This document shows positions 58,384 through 64,000 of a DNA stretch of 64,000 bases, piece by piece. Source of the stretch: Streptomyces paludis (lineage in GTDB: Bacteria; Actinomycetota; Actinomycetes; Streptomycetales; Streptomycetaceae); contig NZ_CP031194.1 of the NCBI RefSeq assembly GCF_003344965.1, forward strand, positions 6,510,001-6,574,000, read 5' to 3'. Both the position numbers and the translations under genes were made by a program. The first letter of the stretch is position 1. Each line of letters begins with the position of its first letter. The notes beneath the pieces are model-generated. The model did no database searches. It was not told the DNA's origin and saw only the letters and a program-made list of their open reading frames with translations.

Positions 58384-59756
58384 GCCGCACCACGCCACCG
58401 CCGGGAGCCCGTACGACCCCGCCGGTGGCCGATCCGGTGACGGCGGCGTTCTTCGCCCTGCACCACAACCTGCCCAGGCAGGGCCCCGGTTCGGACGCCA
58501 CCACCCGGCACCTGCTGGCGACGGCCGGGCCGCTGCCGGAGCACCCACGGGTGCTGGACGCGGGCTGCGGCCCCGGCCGCTCCGCCCTGCTGCTGGCCGA
58601 GGAGGCCGGCGCCCGGGTGACGGCGGTCGATCTGCACCAGCCCTTCCTGGACGACCTCGCGGCCGAGGCGGCACGCCGGGGCCTCGGTGACCGGGTCACG
58701 GTCGTCAACCGCTCGATGGACCAACTGCCGTACCCCGATCGCAGCTTCGACCTGATCTGGGCCGAGGGATCCGTCTACACGGTCGGCTTCGACGTCGCCC
58801 TGAACGCCTGGCGCCGGCTGCTCGCGCCCGGCGGCATCGTCGTCGTCACCGAGATCGAGTGGACGGTGACCGCTCCCGCGGCGGCGGCCCGCGCCTACTG
58901 GGACGCGGCCTATCCGCTGCGTACCCGCGCCGCTAACACCGACGCCGCACAGGCCGCCGGCTACCGGCTGCTCGCGCACCGGCCGCTGCCGGAGAGCGAC
59001 TGGTGGGACGGGTACTACACCCCGCTCTCCCGGCGGATCGTCCGGGCGGACCCGCGCCGGCCCGGTATGCCGCAGGCGCTCGCCGCCGCCCGTGCGGAGA
59101 TCGCCATGCGGCGGGAGTACGGCAGCGACTACAACTACGCCGCCTACCTCCTCCGGCACCTCCACGACAACACCCAGCACACTCCGCGCACCACGCACAC
59201 TCCGCGCACCTCTCGCACCCCTCACACTCCCGAGAACGGAACCGCCATGACCGCTTGGACCGCCCGCCCGGAGACCAACGACGACATCGCCGCCATCCGC
59301 GCCATCCACCTCGGCGCCTTCCCCACCGCCGGGGAGGCCGACATCGTCGACCTCCTGCGCGCCGACCCGAAGGCGTGGATCGACGGTCTGTCCTTTGTCG
59401 CGGAGGCGGCCGACGGCACCCCGGTCGGCCACGCCCTCCTCACCCGCTGCCACGTCGACGGCGCGCCCGCTCTCGCGCTGGCGCCGTGCGGCGTGCTGCC
59501 CTCGGCCCAGCGCACCGGCGCCGGCTCCGCCGCCATCCGCGCCGCGCTGACGGCGGCCCGGGCCATGGGTGAGAACCTCGTGCTGGTCCTCGGACACGCC
59601 GACTACTACCCGCGGTTCGGCTTCACCCGGGCCTCCGGCTTCGGTATCCGCGCGCCCTTCGACGTGCCCGACGAGGCGATGATGGCCATGGCCCTGGACG
59701 ACACCTGCCCGGTGCCCGCCGGCACCATCGAGTACCCCGCCGCGTTCGGCGTCTGA
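58380..59756 (+). CDS. Methyltransferase-GNAT fusion protein (or two overlapping genes read in one frame)
   Basis: 458 codons in one open frame from GTG 58380, overlapping the rsgA-2 stop. Residues 1-265 form a class I SAM methyltransferase (VLDAGCGPGRSALLLAEE motif I, FDLIWAEGSVYTVGFD, GGIVVVTEIEW). A linker of TPRTTHTPRTSRTPHTPEN (about 265-288) encoded by CACACTCCGCGCACC repeats follows. Residues 290-458 are a GNAT acetyltransferase (LPSAQRTGAGSAAIRAAL acetyl-CoA motif, YYPRFGFTRASGFGI). ATG 59247 with GAGAACGGA before it could start the GNAT independently. The join through a repeat tract looks recent. Targets unknown. Confidence 0.82.
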   Translation: MSRTTPPPGARTTPPVADPVTAAFFALHHNLPRQGPGSDATTRHLLATAGPLPEHPRVLDAGCGPGRSALLLAEEAGARVTAVDLHQPFLDDLAAEAARRGLGDRVTVVNRSMDQLPYPDRSFDLIWAEGSVYTVGFDVALNAWRRLLAPGGIVVVTEIEWTVTAPAAAARAYWDAAYPLRTRAANTDAAQAAGYRLLAHRPLPESDWWDGYYTPLSRRIVRADPRRPGMPQALAAARAEIAMRREYGSDYNYAAYLLRHLHDNTQHTPRTTHTPRTSRTPHTPENGTAMTAWTARPETNDDIAAIRAIHLGAFPTAGEADIVDLLRADPKAWIDGLSFVAEAADGTPVGHALLTRCHVDGAPALALAPCGVLPSAQRTGAGSAAIRAALTAARAMGENLVLVLGHADYYPRFGFTRASGFGIRAPFDVPDEAMMAMALDDTCPVPAGTIEYPAAFGV

Positions 59757-59763
59757 TCCCTCA

Positions 59764-59801
59764 GGTGGTGCCCCGGGGTCAGGACTCCCCGGGGCACCAC
59801 C
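59764..59801. terminator. Perfect 15-bp bidirectional terminator
   Basis: GGTGGTGCCCCGGGG (59764-59778) pairs perfectly with CCCCGGGGCACCACC (59787-59801), loop eight bases. It lies between convergent genes. Confidence 0.88.
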
Positions 59802-59813
59802 GCCCCTTCCCGG

Positions 59814-60365
59814 TCACCCGTCCGTCAAGTGGGCTGCGGGAGAAGGGAGTTGCGGGCGCGGGAGCGCGCGTCGCATACAGACGCGCGGCCACCGGTCGAG
59901 TCCGTCCCCGCTCTCCGTGCGGCGGATCTCCCGCAGCCCGTCGGTGAGTTCACCGTCCGCGAGCACCCGGAAGCCGAGCCGCTCGTAGTACGGCGCGTTC
60001 CACGGCACCTCGGCGAAGGTGGTCAGGGTGAGGGCGTCCAGCCCCGCGCGCACGGAACGCTCGGCGAGATGCTCGATCAGCGCGCGCCCGAGGCCGCGCC
60101 GGGCCATGTCCGGATGGACGGAGACCTGTTCGATGTGCGCGGCGCCGTCCACCGTGTCGTGGAGGAGGTACGCGACGGGCCGGCCGGTGCCGTCGTCCGT
60201 CACCCATGCGCGGCCCACGGCGCGGTACCGCTCCAGCAGATCGAGGCCGGGCGGCTCGTCATCCGCGATCGCGGCCATTCCGAGCGCGCGGAAGGGCCGG
60301 CCGGCCGCTCTTTCGATGTCCTGGAGGACGGGGAGTTCGGCGGGGACCGCGGGGCGTATCGGCAT
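59814..60365 (-). CDS. GNAT family N-acetyltransferase
   Basis: 183 aa from ATG 60365. IRPAVPAELPVLQDIERAAGRPF is a usual GNAT opening. The acetyl-CoA loop is VSVHPDMARRGLGRALIEHL (residues about 85-104), followed by NAPYYERLGFRVLADGE. The C-terminal RRALPRPQ segment fits the common domain-of-unknown-substrate GNATs. CACACT six bases before the start could be a leaderless -10. Substrate unknown. Confidence 0.87.
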   Translation of the reverse strand: MPIRPAVPAELPVLQDIERAAGRPFRALGMAAIADDEPPGLDLLERYRAVGRAWVTDDGTGRPVAYLLHDTVDGAAHIEQVSVHPDMARRGLGRALIEHLAERSVRAGLDALTLTTFAEVPWNAPYYERLGFRVLADGELTDGLREIRRTESGDGLDRWPRVCMRRALPRPQLPSPAAHLTDG

Positions 60366-60426
60366 GGGGACAGTGTGACGGGCGGACGGGTGGGCGGGCA
60401 CACCTTTTCGCCGGGTGCGCGCGGCG

Positions 60427-61239
60427 TCAGGCACCGGTCCGCAGCAGGTCCCGCGCCGGGCCGTTGACCGGTCGCGGGGTGCCGGTGAGGTCGAGGACGA
60501 AGAGGGGGATCCCCAGTTCGTCGGCCCGGGCGCGGGCGTCCTCGGCGTATCCGGCCAGTGCGAAGTGGATGCCCGCGGCCGACGCGTTGAGGCCGTTGAG
60601 CCAGAGACACTCGACGGACCGTACGGACGCGGGGGTGGTCGTCGGGTCGACCTGCGCGACGACATCGGGGCCGCGCAGCTCCACACCGGGGTCCGTGGGG
60701 CTCCCGGGGCCGTCGGTGGCCGGGGGTTCGCCGGTGCGGACGACGCTCTTGAAGCCCAGCCAGCGCAGATAGAGCGCCGCGGTCGCCACCGCGTCGTGGG
60801 ACGTACGGATCGTCATCGGCAGGAACGACGGCCGGGGAGTTTCCGGCGGCGGGAGTTGGCCGGATCCGGGGGAGTCGGGAGAGACGGGGGAGCCGGGGGA
60901 GTCCGGCGCGGCGGACGCGGTGGGCGTCGCGGTCGTCGGGGCCGGGGCGTCCGGCGGCGGCGCCGCCTCCGTACCACCGGCCGGGCGTACGGGGAGCCGT
61001 AGCACCGTGCCGCACGGGCAGCCCAGTTCGGGCCGCGGCCAGTCGCCGTCGCACCCGCAGGCCGCGCAGCGGACCGTCACCCACTCGTCGGCCCAGGCAC
61101 GGCGGGTGACGGCTGCCACGGGGGCGTGCCCGAGCAGCGGCGGCACCACGGGCGCTCCGCACGGGCACGGGTAGGCCGCCGCGGTAGCGGTGTGGGAGCT
61201 GCCGCAGGAGGGACAGCACACCGAAACGCTCTCTGTCAT
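60427..61239 (-). CDS. Zinc-ribbon plus Mrr-like (restriction endonuclease fold) protein
   Basis: 270 aa from ATG 61239 (GAGGACCTG upstream). The N-terminus has two zinc ribbons (CCPSCGSSH...CPCG and CAACGCDGDW...GCPCG, residues about 8-80). A Pro/Ser/Gly-rich linker (about 90-140) leads to a domain resembling Mrr/type IV restriction endonucleases: YLRWLGFKSVVRTGE, GPDVVAQVDPTTTPASV, AGYAEDARARADELGIPLFVLDLTG. The active-site Lys of D...ExK appears replaced (AQVD), so catalysis is doubtful. It may bind modified nucleic acid or have a defence-derived role. No partner genes are adjacent. Confidence 0.68.
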   Translation of the reverse strand: MTESVSVCCPSCGSSHTATAAAYPCPCGAPVVPPLLGHAPVAAVTRRAWADEWVTVRCAACGCDGDWPRPELGCPCGTVLRLPVRPAGGTEAAPPPDAPAPTTATPTASAAPDSPGSPVSPDSPGSGQLPPPETPRPSFLPMTIRTSHDAVATAALYLRWLGFKSVVRTGEPPATDGPGSPTDPGVELRGPDVVAQVDPTTTPASVRSVECLWLNGLNASAAGIHFALAGYAEDARARADELGIPLFVLDLTGTPRPVNGPARDLLRTGA

Positions 61240-61435
61240 CGCAGGTCCTCTCGTCGCCCCCATCGTCCCTCAGGGACGGGGTCGGCGGCCGGTGCTTCCC
61301 CGCGCGGCGACCTGATGACACATCACATGGCTTTTACATCAGGCAAGTTGGAGTAAACGGGCTTTGCTCATTCGTTATCGGACACACAGTCTACTGATAT
61401 GTGCATGACAGACTTCTCCCGCACGCTCGCCCGTC

Positions 61436-62299
61436 ATGACAGAAGAGAGCGCGACCCCCACAGGCGCTACCCCCACCGGCGAGACCTCCGCGCACGCGGA
61501 CCCCGCCTCCCCCACCTCCCCCGTCACCCGCCGGAACGTCGTCGTCGGCGGCGCCGCACTCGCCGCCACGGCGGCGTTAGCAGCCACCGGAGTCGCCGCG
61601 GCCACCCGAGGGACGGCGAGCGGCGACGGCACCACCGGCGCGAACGGCACCACGGCCCTCGCCCCGGTCGCCGCCGCCGCGGTGTGCTCGCTCACGGCCC
61701 GGGTGACCGAGGGACCGTACTCGCTCCCGGGCGCGCTGGTGCGCGTCGACAACCGCGAGAACAAGGCGGGCTTCGAGGTCCGGTTCGTACTCACCGTGGT
61801 CGACCTCGCCAACTCCTGCGCCCCGCTCGCGGGCGCGCTGCTGGAGATCTGGCACTGCGACGCGCTCGGTGAGTACTCCGGCTTCGTCGGCAACAACGGC
61901 CACCCGGGCGCGGACAACGGCACCTTCCTGCGCGGCGCCCAGCTCACCGGCGGTGACGGTGTGGTGCGGCTGACCTCCATCTGGCCCGGCCACTACCGGG
62001 GCCGGGCCGTCCACACCCATCTGCGCGTTCACACCAATGTCACCCTCACCAACAACTCGTACACCGGCGGCAATCTCGTCCACACCGGCCAGCTCTTCTA
62101 CGATCCGACCGTCAACAGCAGGATCCAGGCGCTGTCCCCGTACAGCGCCAACACCACCCCCGAGACCCAGCTGGGCAACGACTCCATCTACGACGGCGGC
62201 GGCGCGACCTCCGGGCTGATGACACTGACCGCGCTCGGCACCACCCCGTCGGCCGGCTACACCGGGACGCTGACACTGGGGGTGAACTCGCGCGCCTGA
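61436..62299 (+). CDS. Secreted intradiol ring-cleavage dioxygenase; TTA codon
   Basis: 287 aa. An N-terminal Thr/Pro region precedes a Tat-like signal (TRRNVVVGGAALAATAALAATG, residues about 31-52). The dioxygenase core has the four iron ligands in order: Tyr (EGPYSLPG), Tyr (CDALGEYSGF), His (WPGHYRGR) and His (AVHTHLRVH). Such Tat-exported intradiol enzymes open catechol-type rings outside the cell and may act on lignin-derived aromatics. Codon 48 is TTA (61577-61579), so expression should be bldA-dependent. It is followed by a strong hairpin. Confidence 0.9.
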   Translation: MTEESATPTGATPTGETSAHADPASPTSPVTRRNVVVGGAALAATAALAATGVAAATRGTASGDGTTGANGTTALAPVAAAAVCSLTARVTEGPYSLPGALVRVDNRENKAGFEVRFVLTVVDLANSCAPLAGALLEIWHCDALGEYSGFVGNNGHPGADNGTFLRGAQLTGGDGVVRLTSIWPGHYRGRAVHTHLRVHTNVTLTNNSYTGGNLVHTGQLFYDPTVNSRIQALSPYSANTTPETQLGNDSIYDGGGATSGLMTLTALGTTPSAGYTGTLTLGVNSRA

Positions 62300-62317
62300 G
62301 AACGGCGCAGGCCCCAC

Positions 62318-62349
62318 CGGGCGGCGGCGGCCCCACCCGCCGCCGCCCG
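62318..62349. terminator. Strong hairpin after the dioxygenase gene
   Basis: CGGGCGGCGGCGG (62318-62330) pairs perfectly with CCGCCGCCGCCCG (62337-62349) around a six-base loop. Confidence 0.75.
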
Positions 62350-62447
62350 TTCGGGTTCTCCTGATCCATCCGTGCAACCAAAGCGGTATCCCGCCTGTCT
62401 TCGGTGGTGTGGCCAACAAGCCACCATAAAAAGGGGGTTGTCCGCAC

Positions 62448-63011
62448 ATGAAACGCTGGGGAATCGTACTGACCGCACTCGGGCTGGCCGTCACGGCGGG
62501 GGGAGTGGCACCGACCGTCGCCGCCGCCGCGCCGAGCGCCGCCGTCGCCTGCGAGGCGGGCTGGGGCAGCCTGGACAAGGCGCTGGCCACCCACTCGGAG
62601 GAGCCGCTGACGAACGTCAGGACCGGCCGGCACGACTGCTACGACCGGATGGTCTTCGATGTGCCGGGGATGACCACGGCCAACCCCGCCGGGCACCGGG
62701 TGGGGTACGTCGACAAGATCACCCATGTCTCCGAGACACCGATCCCGGTCAGCGGCGGCGCCATCCTCGCGATCCGGATCGCCACGCCCGTGTTCCTGCC
62801 CGGCACCACCACCCCGGCGTACCCGGTGAGCGCGCTCGCCGCGCCGCTCCCCGGGGTGAACCTCACCGGCTACGAGACGTTCCGCGACGCCCGCTACGCC
62901 GGTTACTACCACGGCGAGACCACCGTCGGTCTCGGCGTCCGCGCCCGGCTGCCCTTCCGGGTGCTGACCCTGCCGGACCGGGTGGTCGTGGACGTGGCCC
63001 ACACCTGGTAG
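62448..63011 (+). CDS. Secreted AMIN-like domain protein
   Basis: 187 aa. Signal peptide (about 1-34). The mature part has the AMIN-like signature: CEAGWGSLDK...VRTGRHDCYDRMVFDVPG (two Cys likely bonded), YVDKITH, and the C-terminal YYHGETTVGLGVRARLPFRVLTL...VVVDVAHTW. AMIN and AMIN-like domains bind peptidoglycan or related polymers, so a cell-wall role is inferred. It is monocistronic between a terminator and a convergent gene. Confidence 0.85.
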   Translation: MKRWGIVLTALGLAVTAGGVAPTVAAAAPSAAVACEAGWGSLDKALATHSEEPLTNVRTGRHDCYDRMVFDVPGMTTANPAGHRVGYVDKITHVSETPIPVSGGAILAIRIATPVFLPGTTTPAYPVSALAAPLPGVNLTGYETFRDARYAGYYHGETTVGLGVRARLPFRVLTLPDRVVVDVAHTW

Positions 63012-63041
63012 CCGGTCCGGCCGCCGCCCGTACGGCCCGGC

Positions 63042-64000
63042 TCAGGCGTCGTCGCCCAGCCGGGCCGTCACCCACTGGTGGAAGGCGCCGATGTGGTGCT
63101 CGCTGGGCACCAGCACGCCCCCCGCCCGGTACGCGCGCGAGTCCATCCCCGGCTGTGTCCGCTCGCACGCTTCAAAGTCCTGGGCGTTGACCCGGTGGAA
63201 CAGCTCCACGGACTTCGACACGTCCGCGCCCGACGCCACGACCTCGGGCGCGTACAGCCAGTCGCACTCCACGACCGTACGGTCCACCGCGAGCGGGAAC
63301 ATCCGGTGCACGATCACATGGTCGGGCACGAGATTGATGAAGACCTGCGGCTTCACCGTGATCGCGTAGTAGCGGCGGTCCTGGTCGTCGGAGACCTCGG
63401 GGAGCCGGCCGAAGCCCTCGCTGCCGTCCACGGTGAAGCCGCGCGCCTCCTCGGCGAACTCGGCGCCGTGCCCCACGTAGTACTGCGCGGCGAACCCCTC
63501 CGCGAACTCCGGCAGCACATCGGTGAGTTCGGGATGGATCGTGGCGCAGTGGTAGCACTCCATGAAGTTCTCGACGATCAGCTTCCAGTTGGCCCGGACG
63601 TCGTAGCTGATCCGCCGGCCCAGCGCCAGCCCTTCGGTGCGGTAGCGCTCGATCGACGCGGCGTCGCCGAGCCGCTCGACCGCCGCGCCCATGACCTGCT
63701 CCTCGAACGAGGGCGGGTCCTCGGCGAGACAGAGCCAGGCGTAGCCGAGCCACTCCCGCAGCCGCACCGGGATCAGCCCGTACGCCACCCGATCGACGTC
63801 CGGCATCTTCACCAGGTTGGGCGCCGCGACCAGCTTGCCGTCCAGGTCGTACGTCCAGGCGTGGTACGGGCACTGGAGGTTGCGCCGGACCTGCCCGGAC
63901 TCCTCGGTGCACAGCCGGGCGCCCCGGTGCCGGCAGACGTTGAGGAAGGCCCGTAGCGCGCCCGTACGGGAACGGGTGACAAGCACGCTCTCCCGGCCGA
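63042..64000 (-). CDS. Rieske aromatic-ring-hydroxylating dioxygenase alpha subunit (truncated at window edge)
   Basis: At least 319 residues; the frame runs to the right edge (64000), so the N-terminus is missing. The Rieske [2Fe-2S] ligands are CRHRGARLC and CPYHAWTYD (C-x-H and C-x2-H). The mononuclear iron site is in NFMECYHCATIHPELTD with the 2-His-1-Asp facial triad. The C-terminal catalytic domain covers the last 170 residues. The enzyme adds dioxygen to aromatic or quaternary-amine substrates. It needs a reductase partner, not visible here. The GTG at 63986 is internal and is not the true start. Confidence 0.9.
   Translation of the reverse strand, partial: GRESVLVTRSRTGALRAFLNVCRHRGARLCTEESGQVRRNLQCPYHAWTYDLDGKLVAAPNLVKMPDVDRVAYGLIPVRLREWLGYAWLCLAEDPPSFEEQVMGAAVERLGDAASIERYRTEGLALGRRISYDVRANWKLIVENFMECYHCATIHPELTDVLPEFAEGFAAQYYVGHGAEFAEEARGFTVDGSEGFGRLPEVSDDQDRRYYAITVKPQVFINLVPDHVIVHRMFPLAVDRTVVECDWLYAPEVVASGADVSKSVELFHRVNAQDFEACERTQPGMDSRAYRAGGVLVPSEHHIGAFHQWVTARLGDDA

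Noticed and set aside
1..64000. A biosynthetic gene cluster spanning the P450, ABC exporter and regulator genes
   Set aside because: No core synthase (PKS, NRPS, terpene cyclase, lanthipeptide enzyme) is present; the P450s near 35 kb belong to a conservon.

Overview
The window looks like a piece of a Streptomyces chromosome. GC content is very high with strong third-position bias, TTA codons are almost absent, and Streptomyces hallmarks are present: a streptogrisin, a conservon signalling operon with its P450s, a DmdR/IdeR-type iron box and CebR-type operators. No rRNA gene, complete tRNA gene, CRISPR array, insertion sequence or prophage was seen. The region reads as chromosome-arm or accessory-rich sequence: secreted hydrolases, regulators, resistance-like and catabolic genes in short operons.

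Layout. 1-14.5 kb is dominated by exported proteins: a spherulin-4 (GH135-like) protein with an Fn3 domain, a streptogrisin, a beta-lactamase-fold hydrolase, a GH13 alpha-glucosidase, an M4 thermolysin-like protease with P domain, an S8 subtilase and a tiny secreted peptide. 14.5-21.7 kb holds TetR/P450, a CE2-like acetyl esterase, a divergent AsnC/LysE pair, a thioesterase, a GNAT and a SigJ-type sigma factor. 21.7-30.2 kb holds a decayed gene, the first rsgA copy with a leader peptide, an F420/PPOX protein, a LuxR-like regulator, a PP2C-like protein, a PoxB-like enzyme and an anti-sigma-type ATPase. 30.3-33.5 kb has a DUF2637 membrane protein, an iron-box-controlled FhuF-like protein and a GntR regulator. 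33.5-39.7 kb is a conservon operon (cvnA-D, two P450s, a crotonase). 40.3-44 kb is a heterodimeric ABC exporter. 45-52.3 kb is a PucR regulator divergent from a three-subunit xanthine dehydrogenase plus XdhC. 52.3-56.3 kb has a CebR-like LacI regulator and a von Willebrand pair. 56.4-59.8 kb pairs a FusB/FBP-type EF-G-binding protein divergently with a second rsgA, followed by a methyltransferase-GNAT fusion. The last 4 kb hold a GNAT, a zinc-ribbon/Mrr-like protein, an intradiol dioxygenase, an AMIN-like secreted protein and a truncated Rieske dioxygenase.

Themes. (1) Four exact copies of the CebR palindrome TGGGAGCGCTCCCA sit at the lacI gene, a CE2-like esterase and an M4 protease, suggesting a local cello-oligosaccharide regulon. 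(2) Both rsgA paralogues are preceded by a 23-24 codon reading frame with a perfect Shine-Dalgarno and by a hairpin covering the rsgA Shine-Dalgarno. The rsgA-1 leader and the FBP gene share an AAAAT-N27-TAGNNT promoter layout. This is the best candidate here for an undescribed translation-stress control module. (3) Two copies of a ~162-bp snap-back palindromic repeat with a compensatorily changed tip hairpin form a MITE-like family.
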